Part shown: positions 52,564 through 61,391 of the stretch, in pieces | How the letters are laid out: every line of letters starts with the position of its first letter | Numbering within the stretch: the first letter of the stretch is position 1 | NCBI GenBank assembly: GCA_016719485.1 | Contig: JADJZB010000021.1 | Location: forward strand, 434,001 to 498,000 | DNA length: 64,000 bases | Source of the DNA: Holophagales bacterium | Lineage (GTDB): Bacteria; Acidobacteriota; Thermoanaerobaculia; UBA5066 | Direction: 5' to 3' | Program-made: the position numbers and the translations under genes | Notes under the pieces: model-generated | The model's input: only the letters and a program-made list of their open reading frames with translations | Told to the model about the DNA's origin: nothing | Database searches by the model: none

Positions 52564-52730
52564 GGCGAAGTCTCCTTGTCCTGGTCCGGTCGGATGAGGG
52601 GCGAGCCTGTCGACGAGTCTCTCCCCATTCCGATGCCGTGCCGAGCGTAGAGGTTTCGGATGTCGTCACATAGGCTCCCGTGCGAAACGTTCTGTCGAGT
52701 TCGGGCATCCAGGTGGCACAGGAGCGGGGA

Positions 52731-54161
52731 ATGGAGCGCTACAACATCGTCGTGATCGGCGCCGGCTCCGGCGGGCTCGTCGTGGCCGCCGGAGCGACGG
52801 GTCTTGGGGCCCGCGTGGCGCTGGCCGAGAAGCACCGGATGGGGGGCGACTGCCTGAACACGGGCTGCGTCCCCTCGAAGGCGCTCCTCGCCGCGGTGAA
52901 GGCGCTTCAGCACGCGCGGGAGGGAGGCCGTTTCGGCCTGAACCTCCCGGAGCCGGGCCCCCAGGACTGGAAGGCGGTGCAGGCCTGGGTCCGGTCGACC
53001 CAGGCGCGCATCGCGCCCCACGATTCCGTCGAGCGGTTCACCGGGCTGGGCGTGGAGGTCTTTCAGGGCGCGGCGAGGCTGAAGTCGGCCCACGAGGTCG
53101 AGATCGCGGGAAGACGGTCTGGGGGCGGCACATCGTCGTCGCCACCGGCTCCCGGGCGACGGTCCCCGCGACTCCCGGGACTCGCCGAGGCGGGATTCCT
53201 GACGAACGAGACGGTCTTCGAGATGGACGAGCGGCCGGGATCGCTCGTCGTCATGGGAGGTGGTCCGATCGGTACGGAGCTGGGACAGGCTTTCGCCCGG
53301 CTCGGGACGAAGGTGACGATCGTCTCCTCCACGGCTCACATCTGCGCGAAGGAAGACCCGGACGTGGCTGCCGTCCTCGCGGCGAGACTCCGGGGCGAAG
53401 GGGTTCGAATCCTCGACGGGAGCCGCGCGACGCGTGTCGCGTCGCGCGACGGAAAGAAGATCGTGACCGTCGCCCGGGCGGGAGGCGTCGAGACTGAGGT
53501 CGAAGCCGACGAGATCCTCGTCGCCGTCGGCCGAACGGCAAACGTCGACGGCCTCGGGCTCGAGGCGGCGGGAGTGAGATTCTCGAAGAAGGGAATCGAG
53601 ATCGACGCGAGGTGCCGGACGAACGTTCCGTCGGTCTGGGCGGTGGGAGATGTGGCCGGTGGCCCGCTCTTTACGCACTGGGCGGGGCACCAGGCGAGGG
53701 TCGTCATCCGGAACACTCTCTTCCCCGGTACGACGCGGCACGATCTCGCGAACCTCCCGTGGACGACGTTCACTGAGCCGGAGATCGCGCACGTGGGACT
53801 GAACGAGACGAACGCGAAGGCGGGGAGCACTCCACACCAGGTCTTCAAGGTGACGTTTGACGACGTCGACCGCGCCGTCTGCGACGGCGAATCCGAGGGG
53901 TACTTCGCGAAGGTGGTCGCCGGGCCAAAAGGGGAGATCCTGGGCGCCACGATCGTCCACCCGCGCGCGGGAGACCTGCTGGCCGAGCTGGTCCTGGCGA
54001 AGAAGCACGGGATCACCCTCGCCAGGCTCTCCGCGACGATCCACACCTACCCGAGCCTCTCCGAAGTGAACCGGGCGCTCGGAGACGCATACATGCGAAC
54101 GAAGCTGACTCCCGGCACGAAGGCCCGGCTGACGAAGGTGTTCCGGTGGCTGAGACGCTGA
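52731..54161 (+). CDS. Pyridine nucleotide-disulfide oxidoreductase (mercuric reductase/lipoamide dehydrogenase-like), with a short frameshifted patch
   Basis: 476 residues from ATG 52731 behind AGGAGCGGGG. FAD motif VVIGAGSGGLVVAAGA, redox disulfide GGDCLNTGCVPSKALL, NAD motif VVMGGGPIGTELGQAFA, FAD motif VWAVGDVAGG and a C-terminal dimerisation domain. Between about 53112 and 53173 the frame reads a Ser/Pro-rich nonsense patch (SGGGTSSSPPAPGRR); the adjacent frame gives VWGRHIVVATGSRATVP, the conserved FAD-site segment. A one-base loss and a compensating one-base gain explain it. No N-terminal HMA domain. Such genes recur near arsenosugar-type glycosyltransferases. Its 3' end overlaps the next gene by 16 bases. 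Confidence 0.85.
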   Translation: MERYNIVVIGAGSGGLVVAAGATGLGARVALAEKHRMGGDCLNTGCVPSKALLAAVKALQHAREGGRFGLNLPEPGPQDWKAVQAWVRSTQARIAPHDSVERFTGLGVEVFQGAARLKSAHEVEIAGRRSGGGTSSSPPAPGRRSPRLPGLAEAGFLTNETVFEMDERPGSLVVMGGGPIGTELGQAFARLGTKVTIVSSTAHICAKEDPDVAAVLAARLRGEGVRILDGSRATRVASRDGKKIVTVARAGGVETEVEADEILVAVGRTANVDGLGLEAAGVRFSKKGIEIDARCRTNVPSVWAVGDVAGGPLFTHWAGHQARVVIRNTLFPGTTRHDLANLPWTTFTEPEIAHVGLNETNAKAGSTPHQVFKVTFDDVDRAVCDGESEGYFAKVVAGPKGEILGATIVHPRAGDLLAELVLAKKHGITLARLSATIHTYPSLSEVNRALGDAYMRTKLTPGTKARLTKVFRWLRR

Positions 54162-55501
54162 ACAGGCGCCTCCCGGTCCTGGTCTTCGCCAAGCCTCCGC
54201 GGGCCGGCGAAGCCAAGACGCGCCTCGCCGAGGTCATCGGGCAGGAAGCCGCCGCCGGCATCGCGCGAGCGTTCTTCGAGGACACGTGGGCCGACGTCTC
54301 GTCGCACCCCTGGGGCGTGCCGGTCCTTGCCACGACCGACCCGGACGCGCCCGAGTGGCGCGAGCTGGGAGTGCGTGGGGCCTGGGCGCAGGGCGACGGC
54401 GACCTCGGCGATCGGCTGAGTCGAATGCTCCAGCGCGCCCTCGCGAGGGCCCCCGCGGCGCTCGCGGTCGGCACCGACTCCCCGGGGCTCCCCGGAACGC
54501 TCCTCGACGACGCTCGGCGGGCGCTGGGGACGAAGGACGCGGTCCTCGGACCCTCCGACGACGGGGGCTTCTATCTCCTCGGCCTGCGTCGGGCGCCGGA
54601 CGGCCTCCTCGAAGGGCTGCCGTGGAGCTCGGAGGAGACCTTCGAACGTACGAAGGAGCGGCTCCTCGAGCGCGGACTCTCCGTCCACGTCCTGCCGCCC
54701 TGGTTCGACGTCGATCGCCCCGAAGACCTCGAGCCGCTCCGACGGCGTCTCGTGCGCGGCGAGATCCGCGCCCCGGCAACCGCGAGAGCGCTCGCACGTC
54801 TCGCCGCGGAGACGCCCCGCGTTTCCGTCGTCATCCCGGTCCTCGATGAAGAGGCCCGCATCGGCAGGCAGCTGGGCACCCTTCTCGACTCCGGCCCGTG
54901 GCACGAGGTCCTCGTCGTCGACGGCGGGAGCCGCGACGGCACGATCCGCGTCGCCCGCGAGGTGGAAGGGGTCCGCGTCCTCCACGCGCCGCGAGGCCGC
55001 GCTCTCCAGATGAACGCCGGGGCCCGGGCCGCCACGGGCGACGTGCTCCTTTTCCTCCACGCCGACGTCGAGCTCCCGACTGACGCGATCCGCCACGTCG
55101 CCGAGGCGCTCGCCGACCCGGGCGTCGTCGCAGGGGCTTTCCGGACCAGAACCGTTCCCGACGCGCCGGGCCACCGGCTCGCACCGTTCCTACACCTTGC
55201 CGACCTGAGGTCAAACTACACCGGTCTGCCGTACGGCGACCAGGCGGTCTTCATCCGAGCCGGAATCTTCGAGCGGCTCGGAGGCTACCCGGAGCAGCCG
55301 CTCATGGAGGACCTGGAGATGAGCCGGCGCCTCCGGCGGGTGGGGAAGATCCGCACGGTCCCGGCCCGAGTCCGCGTCTCCGGCCGGCGGTTTCTCTCGC
55401 GCCCGCTCTACTACTTCGTCCTGGTCAACGTCTTCCCGTTCCTCTACGCGGCAGGCGTCCCGCCAGCGCGCCTCGCGCGGCTCTACGGGAACCCGCGCTG
55501 A
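54146..55501 (+). CDS. Fused glycosyltransferases: DUF2064 (TIGR04282-type) plus family 2 (TIGR04283-type)
   Basis: 451 residues. Domain 1 (about 8-205) is the nucleotide-diphospho-sugar-transferase-like DUF2064: LVFAKPPRAGEAKTRLA, VGTDSPGLPGTLL, GPSDDGGFYLLGL. Domain 2 (about 228-451) is a GT2: VSVVIPVLDEEARIGRQL, VDGGSRDGT, FLHADVELP, GLPYGDQAVFIR and QPLMEDLEMSRRLRR. The two are often separate neighbours in arsenosugar-type clusters; here they are one polypeptide. It starts 16 bases before the upstream gene ends. Confidence 0.92.
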   Translation: MAETLNRRLPVLVFAKPPRAGEAKTRLAEVIGQEAAAGIARAFFEDTWADVSSHPWGVPVLATTDPDAPEWRELGVRGAWAQGDGDLGDRLSRMLQRALARAPAALAVGTDSPGLPGTLLDDARRALGTKDAVLGPSDDGGFYLLGLRRAPDGLLEGLPWSSEETFERTKERLLERGLSVHVLPPWFDVDRPEDLEPLRRRLVRGEIRAPATARALARLAAETPRVSVVIPVLDEEARIGRQLGTLLDSGPWHEVLVVDGGSRDGTIRVAREVEGVRVLHAPRGRALQMNAGARAATGDVLLFLHADVELPTDAIRHVAEALADPGVVAGAFRTRTVPDAPGHRLAPFLHLADLRSNYTGLPYGDQAVFIRAGIFERLGGYPEQPLMEDLEMSRRLRRVGKIRTVPARVRVSGRRFLSRPLYYFVLVNVFPFLYAAGVPPARLARLYGNPR

Positions 55502-55583
55502 CGGTCACGACGCCCGGCCGTCGACGCCTTCAGCCCTGGAGCCTTCCGGGCGCGAGGCGGACGCCCCATCCTCCTCTCCCGTG

Positions 55584-56177
55584 CGTAACACCGTCGACGG
55601 CTCGTGACTCGAGCGCTTCCGGTCGCGCGGCCTTCCGGGGCGCGCGCCGGCGCTGGTGGCGGTCGCGGGGCTCGTCGCGTCCTGCGCCGGGGCCGGGCCG
55701 CACACGCTGTCGTGACCGGCCGACCGGACGATCGCCGTGGCGCACGGCGACAGGATCCGCAACTGGCCGCAGACGATCTCCTCGGTCGTCGAGGTCCTGC
55801 AGGGGCCGCTGGGCCTTCCGCCCGTCGAGTTCAGCGTCAGCTTCTACCCGAGCCGTGGGGCCTTCGCGCGGGGCCTGATCGATTCGGGCTACCCGCCCGG
55901 GATCGCCCGCCGGACGGCCGCCACGCTCGACGGTGTCGGCATGCCGGGGCGGGTGCTGCTGTACGAGGGCGCGGTCGCCCGCACGAACTGGAGGGCCCGG
56001 GTGGCGATGCTGGCGCACGAAATCGTCCACGTGCTGCAGTACGACCTCGCCGCGGTGCTCGACTACTTCCGGCGGTTCGCCGTGTCGGACGACGAGGAGG
56101 GCAACTTCGCGGCGGCGTTCGACGAGTCGAAGGCCGAGCGCGAAGCGGCCTTCCGCGCGCACCTCGCCGGTCGCTGA
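55584..56177 (+). pseudogene. Degraded peptidase-MA-like lipoprotein gene
   Basis: The frame contains a lipoprotein-like signal (LVAVAGLVASCAGAG), is broken by TGA codons before and after it, and continues IAVAHGDRIRNWPQTISSVV. LAHEIVHVLQYDLA carries a zinc-protease-like HExxH. Directly after this the text jumps to VLDYFRRFAVSDDEEGNFA, which looks like a C-terminal end, so about a hundred residues seem deleted. The open part starts at GTG 55737. The UGA codons have no Sec-like context. Confidence 0.6.
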
Positions 56178-56226
56178 CCGGACAGGGCCGGCCCGCTCGA
56201 GGGCACCGGGAGATGCGGCGAGGCCT

Positions 56227-56470
56227 TCAGCCCTTCGCGTAATCCGTGGCGCCGAACCAGTCGACGGCTACGGCGGTCTCGTCGCCCACGACCCACGCGT
56301 CGTGCCCGGCGGCCAGAACCGAGACGTCGCCGGCCTTGACGTCGAACCCGGTCCCATCGCTCATGAGGACGTGAATCGTCCCGGCGAGCACGTACTGGAG
56401 GTGCGGTGCGTCGCACCATGCCGTTCCAGCGATCGGCTTGACGTCCGTCGACCAGCGCCAGCCTGCGCTT
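56227..56470 (-). pseudogene. C-terminal fragment of a cupin protein
   Basis: Minus-strand frame ending at TGA 56227: GWRWSTDVKPIAGTAWCDAP, HLQYVLAGTIHVLMSDGTGF, VLAAGHDAWVVGDET, WFGATDYAKG. This is the second half of a small cupin of the AraC-less 'HDAWVVGDE' type. The N-terminus and start are missing at about 56470, so it is a remnant. Confidence 0.65.
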
Positions 56471-56525
56471 CAAGTCCACGACGCTCTGCGTTCCACTCGC
56501 CGGCACAGAATAGAAAATCAAGACC

Positions 56526-56559
56526 TGACCCCGTCCGGGGCTTGACCCCGTCCGGGGCT
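56526..56559. repeat. Two perfect tandem copies of a 17-bp unit
   Basis: TGACCCCGTCCGGGGCT occurs at 56526-56542 and again at 56543-56559. Each unit holds the small inverted repeat CCCCG-TC-CGGGG. It sits exactly at the junction between the cupin remnant and the duplicated lipoprotein 3' end, preceded by TCAAGACC. It may mark a recombination or small mobile-repeat insertion site. Confidence 0.7.
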
Positions 56560-56701
56560 CGTCAAGGCTTCCGCCGCGCCGATGGCCACGATGGATTTCA
56601 CTCTCGAGGGACCGATTGGCGACGGGAAGCGTGAGGTCGCCGTTCAGGGAGGAATCCTGCAGGTCGACTGGACGTTCTCGCGCGGGCGGACGAAGCCGTA
56701 G
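56558..56701 (+). pseudogene. Duplicated 3' end of the lipoprotein gene at 45814-46620
   Basis: Codons VKASAAPMATMDFTLEGPIG to WTFSRGRTKP and TAG align without gaps to 46477-46620. Sixteen codons differ, thirteen of them synonymously; the three replacements are P to A, T to I and E to D. The start of the homology is abrupt at CTCGTCAAGG, next to the tandem repeat. There is no 5' part of the gene. Confidence 0.85.
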
Positions 56702-56726
56702 CGAGCAGGCGCCGGGCGCACGGGGC

Positions 56727-57818
56727 CTACGGCGCGGCCGGCGCCTCGAGCGCCTGGCCGTTCGCCGGGACGACGAAGCGCGGCGGCGGGATCCCCTCGT
56801 CGCGGAGCCGGGCGAGCGCGGCGGCGACGTCCGCGGCCGGCTCGTCGATCCCGTCGTCGGCCTGGGGGAAGGTCCCGAAGTGGACGCCGACGCTCGTCTC
56901 CGCCTCGAGGACCCGGGCGGCGGCGACGGCCTCGGCCGGGTCGACGTGGACCGGCTTCATGAACCAGCGCGGACGGTAGGCGCCGATCGGGAGGAGCGCG
57001 AGGCGCATCGGCCCGAAGCGGCGCCGGACCTCGTCGAAGTGCGTTCCCCACCCCGTGTCGCCCGCGTAGTAGACGCGTCCAGAAGGCCCTTCCACGACGA
57101 AGCCGCACCAGAGCGTCCGGTCGCGGTCGAAGAGGCCGCGCCCGGAGAAGTGAGCGGCTGGCACCGCGGTCACGCGGACGCCGGGCGCGAGGTCGTGCCC
57201 CTCCCACCAGCCGAGGTCGACGCCGCCGGGAATCCCCTTGCGCCGGAGGTACTCGGCGTTCCCGAGCCCCGTGATCACGGGGGCCCGGAAGCGCTCCTCG
57301 ATCCGCCGGAGCGTCGGGAGGTCGAGGTGGTCGTAGTGGTTGTGCGAGAGGAGGACGGCGTCGATCGGCGGGAGGTCCTCGAAGCGCAGCCCCGGCTCCC
57401 GGAGGCGCTTCACGCCGAGCCACGAGGCCGGCCCGACACGGTCCGACCAGACCGGGTCGGTGAGGAGGTTCAGCCCGTCGACCTGGACGAGGACCGTGGA
57501 GTGGTTCACGAACGTGACGCGCAGCGCGCCCCCGTCGACGCGCGGGGGAGGAGGCGGGGCGGGGGCGACGGCGAGCTTCTCCTCGGGCCACGGCCCGCGG
57601 TCGCGGTTCGTGATCCACTTCAGGAAGGCGCCGAAGCCGTGCTCCTCCGGGACCTCGTTGCGGAACCTCTTCCCGTCGAAGTACGCGGTCCGCGGCCCTT
57701 CGTATCCCGGCGCCGAGAGGACGCAGCCCGTCGTCACGACCGCCGCCGCGAGGACGGCGACGGCGCCGAGGAGCGTCCCGAGAGCCCGGCGAAGCCGGCG
57801 AGAGGCGGCGGGAGGCAC
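56727..57818 (-). CDS. MBL-fold metallohydrolase (NAPE-PLD/UlaG-like) lipoprotein
   Basis: 363 residues from GTG 57818. Lipoprotein signal (AVAVLAAAVVTTGCVLS). MBL motif LLSHNHYDHLDLPTL (HxHxDH), then VPAAHFSGRGLFDR, YYAGDTGWGTHF and the final His in GVHFGTFPQADDG. Segment FVNHSTVLVQVDGLNLLTDP is typical of the phospholipase D-like MBL group (romA/NAPE-PLD). Binds two metals. Last gene of a leftward set that begins at 61391. Confidence 0.9.
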   Translation of the reverse strand: MPPAASRRLRRALGTLLGAVAVLAAAVVTTGCVLSAPGYEGPRTAYFDGKRFRNEVPEEHGFGAFLKWITNRDRGPWPEEKLAVAPAPPPPPRVDGGALRVTFVNHSTVLVQVDGLNLLTDPVWSDRVGPASWLGVKRLREPGLRFEDLPPIDAVLLSHNHYDHLDLPTLRRIEERFRAPVITGLGNAEYLRRKGIPGGVDLGWWEGHDLAPGVRVTAVPAAHFSGRGLFDRDRTLWCGFVVEGPSGRVYYAGDTGWGTHFDEVRRRFGPMRLALLPIGAYRPRWFMKPVHVDPAEAVAAARVLEAETSVGVHFGTFPQADDGIDEPAADVAAALARLRDEGIPPPRFVVPANGQALEAPAAP

Positions 57819-57824
57819 GACCGG

Positions 57825-58841
57825 TCAGCCCCCGGTGAAGAGACGGCCGAGGCCTGCGCCGTCGAGCACCGACCCCTCCTCCGAGCGGCCCGTGCGCGAC
57901 GCGGCGGAGACGATCCGGTCGGCGAGGCGCGAGAGCGGGAGCGACTGGAGCCAGACCTTCCCGGGCCCGGTCAGCGACGCGAAGAAGACCCCTTCCCCGC
58001 CGAAGAGCGCCGTCTTCACGTTCCCGACGAACTGGATGTCGTAGGAGACGGACGGCGCGAGCGCCACGAGGCAGCCCGTGTCGACGCGGAGCGTCTCCCC
58101 GGCGGCGAGGTCGACCGGGTGGATCGTCCCTCCCGCGTGGACGAAGCAGAGGCCGTCACCCGTGAGGCGCTGCATGACGAAACCCTCACCGCCGAAGAGA
58201 CCGACGCCGAGCCGCTTCTGGAACGCGATCCCGACCGACACGCCGCGGGCCGCGCAGAGGAAGGAGTCCTTCTGGCAGACGAGCTCGCCGCCGAGCTTGG
58301 CGAGGTCCATCGGGAGGATCTTCCCGGCGTAGGGGGCCGCGAAGGCGACCCTCTCGCGGCCGCGGCCGGCGTTCGCGAAGACGGTCATGAAGAGGCTCTC
58401 GCCCGTCAGAAGCCGCTTTCCGGCGCCGAGGAGCGCCCCCATCAGCTTCGAACCGCCCGACGGCGCGGCGGAGGAACCGTCGCCGAAGACGGTCTCCATC
58501 GCGATCCCCGAGGTCATGAACATCATCGAGCCCGCCTCGGCGACGACCGCCTCGCCCGGGTCGAGCGTCACCTCGACGAACTGCATCTCGGAGCCGTGGA
58601 CCTCGAAGTCGATCTCGTGCGCCCGACGCGGAGGGGGCGGAGGGAGCGGCGGCGCGCCCGCAGCGGACGGCCCCGCGAGCTCGGGGACGCCCCCGAGCGG
58701 CGTCCAGCCGGCGAGGCCCGGCCCGAACGCGAGCGTTGCGCGGTCGGCGCTGCCGCTGGCGAGGCTCGTGCGGACCTCGTCAGCCGTGAGGGGGCCCACC
58801 GGGTGGCCGCCGATGAGGAGATGCCAGCGCGCGTCGGACAT
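57825..58841 (-). CDS. AIM24/TIGR00266 family protein with N-terminal GYF_2 domain
   Basis: 338 residues from ATG 58841. N-terminal GYF_2 domain (MSDARWHLLIGGHPVGPLTADEV region, 1-55), a Pro-rich linker, then the AIM24 trimeric beta fold (about 75-300): VVAEAGSMMFMTSGIAMETV, FLCAARGVSVGIAFQKRLGV and FGGEGFVMQRLTGDG. Function of bacterial AIM24 proteins is unclear; the paired TerB-like gene upstream is a recurrent neighbour in some genomes. Confidence 0.88.
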   Translation of the reverse strand: MSDARWHLLIGGHPVGPLTADEVRTSLASGSADRATLAFGPGLAGWTPLGGVPELAGPSAAGAPPLPPPPPRRAHEIDFEVHGSEMQFVEVTLDPGEAVVAEAGSMMFMTSGIAMETVFGDGSSAAPSGGSKLMGALLGAGKRLLTGESLFMTVFANAGRGRERVAFAAPYAGKILPMDLAKLGGELVCQKDSFLCAARGVSVGIAFQKRLGVGLFGGEGFVMQRLTGDGLCFVHAGGTIHPVDLAAGETLRVDTGCLVALAPSVSYDIQFVGNVKTALFGGEGVFFASLTGPGKVWLQSLPLSRLADRIVSAASRTGRSEEGSVLDGAGLGRLFTGG

Positions 58842-58855
58842 CGACCCGGTTCCTT

Positions 58856-59506
58856 TCAGGAGACCGGGGCGGCGTCGATCGCCGCCGCGGTCCTCGCCTC
58901 GAGCGCGGCCGTCCGGTCGGGCGTGAGAGAGAGGCGGTTCGCCAGGTGCGCGAGGTAGACCCTCTCGGTGCCGGAGACCCCCTCGTCGGCGCGCACGACC
59001 GTGAAGGCGAGGACGTAGAGCTCTTCCCGGCTCGACGGGGGGGCGTCGCGGAGAACCTCGGAGAGCGGCGTCGGCCGCGCGATCTCCGCCGCGACCGCGT
59101 CCTCGGCCCCCTCGGCGCGGGCGACGGCGAGGAGCGCCTCGCGTTCCCCGTCCGAGAGGACGCCGTCGGCCCGGGCCGCCGAGAGCGCGAGCCTCACGAG
59201 CCGGAGCGCCTCCGGGGGGAACGGCGCCTCCGCCACGGCCGCCGCGCGGGCGGGGACCGCGAGGGCGGGCCCCGGCGGAGGCGGAAGCGTCGGCGGGGTC
59301 GGGGGGACGGGAGGGCCGCCCCCCGGCCCGCCCCCCTTCGCCTGGAGCGTCTCCCAGACGCCCCAGGCGACCCCGGCCGCGCCGAGAAGGCTGGCCGGCG
59401 TCAACAGGCCCGAAGTGGAGAGGAAGCCTCGGGCCTTTCCAGCCTTCTTCTTCCCCCCGCCGAGGGCGGCGCGGGCGATGCCGAGGACGAGACGCGAGGG
59501 ATCCAT
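58856..59506 (-). other. Alternative internal start: stand-alone TerB-like protein
   Basis: ATG 59506 has an excellent AGGAGG six bases upstream and opens MDPSRLVLGIARAALGGGKK, which looks like a natural N-terminus. It would give a 216-residue protein with one membrane-like segment (PASLLGAAGVAWGVWETLQ), a Pro-rich linker and the TerB-like helices (about 105-216). This suggests that it was, and may still be, translated as its own gene inside the fused frame. Confidence 0.6.
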
Positions 59507-60454
59507 GGAGCCTCCTGGCCGCCCGCGTCCGAAGCGGGGCGGCGACGCAGCTGGAACGCGCCCGGGAGCCGCTTTGTTCCCGCACCGCGGCTGCCGGGGG
59601 ATTCCCGCCACGACCCGCCGCGTTTGCACGGACGCCGTGCAGGGCCCAGGGGCGGAAGCCTCAGCGAGCCTGTTCCGTACGCAACGGAACCCGTAGTCGA
59701 AGCGAGTCTCGGCCCCGACCGAGACCCGATACGAGACGCGCAGGAAGCTCGGGAAGCTGTACCACGAGCCGCCGCGGTTCAGGCGGGCGACACCTGTTGC
59801 CGGGCCCTTTGGATCGACGGCAGGGCCGGGCCGATACGAGTCGTACCCGTCGCTGACCCACTCCCAGACGTTGCCGGCCATGTCGTAGAGGCCGTAGCCG
59901 TTGGGAGGGAACGACCTCACCGGCGCGACCTCCTCCCACTGGTCGCGGCCCCCCGTACCGGAGTAGTTCGCGTCGTCGTGACTGATGGTGCTGCCGTTCG
60001 GGTAGATGAGCCCGCTCCGGCCTCCCCGCGCCGCGTACTCCCATTCGGCCTCCGTCGGCAGTCGTCCCCCCGCCCACGCGCAGAACGAAACGGCGTCGCT
60101 CTTCTCCACGTTCACGACCGGCTCGTTCTCGCCTCCCACCCACTCCTTCGGCGCCTTGCAGGCACCGGAGCTGACGCAGAGGCGGTACGACCCGTTCGTC
60201 GTCTCCGTCTCCGCCATCAGGAACGCGCGCGTGATCGTCACGGCGTGCGGCAGCTCGGAGCCGCAATCCCTGTCGCCCGTCGTGCAGCCCATGGTGAAGG
60301 TCCCCGCGGGGATCGGCTTCCAGGTGATTCCCCCTTCCGCGGCAGACGCGGCGGCCGGGGGCGCCTCGGCCGCTGGCGCGCTCGACGCGCCGGCGCACCC
60401 GAGCATGAGGACCGAGGCGATCAGGAACCGGACGAGAGGCGTGCGAATGCTCAC
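58856..60454 (-). CDS. FGE-sulfatase (SUMF1) domain protein read through into a TerB-like domain
   Basis: 532 residues from GTG 60454, behind GGAGG. Lipoprotein-type signal (LIASVLMLGCAGAS). FGE/SUMF1 domain (about 45-260): GTFTMGCTTGDRDCGSELPH, GGRLPTEAEWEYAARGGR, YDMAGNVWEWVSDGYDS and the usual C-terminal end FDYGFRCVRN. No stop follows; about 55 residues of Arg/Pro/Gly-rich text lead into a TerB-like domain (LVRLALSAARADGVLSDGER). The FGE part lacks a clear catalytic Cys pair, so it is more likely a structural or ergothioneine-like member. Either a true fusion or loss of the FGE stop codon. Confidence 0.7.
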   Translation of the reverse strand: MSIRTPLVRFLIASVLMLGCAGASSAPAAEAPPAAASAAEGGITWKPIPAGTFTMGCTTGDRDCGSELPHAVTITRAFLMAETETTNGSYRLCVSSGACKAPKEWVGGENEPVVNVEKSDAVSFCAWAGGRLPTEAEWEYAARGGRSGLIYPNGSTISHDDANYSGTGGRDQWEEVAPVRSFPPNGYGLYDMAGNVWEWVSDGYDSYRPGPAVDPKGPATGVARLNRGGSWYSFPSFLRVSYRVSVGAETRFDYGFRCVRNRLAEASAPGPCTASVQTRRVVAGIPRQPRCGNKAAPGRVPAASPPRFGRGRPGGSMDPSRLVLGIARAALGGGKKKAGKARGFLSTSGLLTPASLLGAAGVAWGVWETLQAKGGGPGGGPPVPPTPPTLPPPPGPALAVPARAAAVAEAPFPPEALRLVRLALSAARADGVLSDGEREALLAVARAEGAEDAVAAEIARPTPLSEVLRDAPPSSREELYVLAFTVVRADEGVSGTERVYLAHLANRLSLTPDRTAALEARTAAAIDAAPVS

Positions 60455-60500
60455 GAGAGACCTCCTGCGATGACGATCGGTCGTAATCCGGTGTTTTCCA

Positions 60501-61391
60501 TCAGGGAGCGACATGCCGGGTCCGGGCGAGCCGGGCCAGCTCCACGAGACCCTTGCGCTCCTCCGCCGTCGGCTCGCGGCCGGGGGTGAGGTGGAGCTCG
60601 ACGACCCGATGGGGCTCCGCGTACCGCACCGACGCGCGCGGGTTCCCTCCGGTGCAGCCCCAGGAGAGCGTGGCCCCGGGTCCGAGCGGCTCGGCGGCCT
60701 CCGTCCTGCAGCCGCCGTCGGCCAGCGACGCGATCGTCCGTTGCGGATCGTCGGCGTCGAGGATCGACAGGACGAGAACGCTCTTGCCGGACTGCGCCAT
60801 GCAGCTCGTCTCGCCGAAGACCTGGACCTCCCGGTCCTTGCCGGGGAGCAGCCTCTGCAGGCCCACCTCGTCGAAGTACGGGCAGGTCGTCGCGGCCTTC
60901 TGGGCGACGGGATCGTTCGCCTGGGCGAGCGTCTCTTTCGCCAGCGCGACGGCGACCGCCTCCTCCGCGTCGGTGACCCGCGCGCGGAAGCTCAGCTGGG
61001 CCATCACGACGACCTTCCCGCTGTGGCCGACGAGCGTCAGGAGCCCGCTCGTCTCGTCGCCCCGCTGCCTCACGCCGAAGCCGCCGGGGCCGATGGCCGG
61101 CAGGGGACTGGCCTCGTAGGTCTTGGCCATCGAGTCGTGCAGCGAGCGGACGTAGCCCTCCGCCTCCCGAGGCGTGGCTTTCACCATGCTCGTCAGCGTG
61201 AGGATGTTGTTCGGCCGGCGCCCGGTGCTGATGAACTTGCAGCGCCCCACGCCCCCGGCCAGTGTGCTCCACGGGGCCATCTGGGGATACGCCTCGTCCA
61301 TGCGGCCGTCCGGAAGCCACGGGCAGTCCTGCGCCCGGGCGAGCGGCCCGAGGGCAAAGAAAAGGAGCAGGCAGCAGATTCGGTTTCTCAT
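60501..61391 (-). CDS. Hypothetical secreted protein
   Basis: 296 residues from ATG 61391 (MRNRICCLLLFFALGPLARAQ signal peptide). Mature protein has seven cysteines, including CPWLPDG, RCKFIST, TTCPYFDEVG, SCMAQSG and WGCTGG. Alternating strands and helices; no family recognised. First gene of the leftward run to the MBL gene; 46 bases separate it from the FGE gene. Longer upstream starts would bury the signal peptide. Confidence 0.72.
   Translation of the reverse strand: MRNRICCLLLFFALGPLARAQDCPWLPDGRMDEAYPQMAPWSTLAGGVGRCKFISTGRRPNNILTLTSMVKATPREAEGYVRSLHDSMAKTYEASPLPAIGPGGFGVRQRGDETSGLLTLVGHSGKVVVMAQLSFRARVTDAEEAVAVALAKETLAQANDPVAQKAATTCPYFDEVGLQRLLPGKDREVQVFGETSCMAQSGKSVLVLSILDADDPQRTIASLADGGCRTEAAEPLGPGATLSWGCTGGNPRASVRYAEPHRVVELHLTPGREPTAEERKGLVELARLARTRHVAP

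Noticed and set aside
53401..53420. GGGGTTCGAATCCTCG, a tRNA T-loop-like motif
   Set aside because: It encodes GVRIL inside the FAD oxidoreductase and no acceptor or anticodon stems can be formed around it.
55600..55735. In-frame UGA codons in the peptidase-MA-like gene as further selenocysteines
   Set aside because: They fall near the signal peptide, not at a Cys-conserved active site, no good hairpin was seen after them, and the gene also has an internal deletion; nonsense mutations are simpler.
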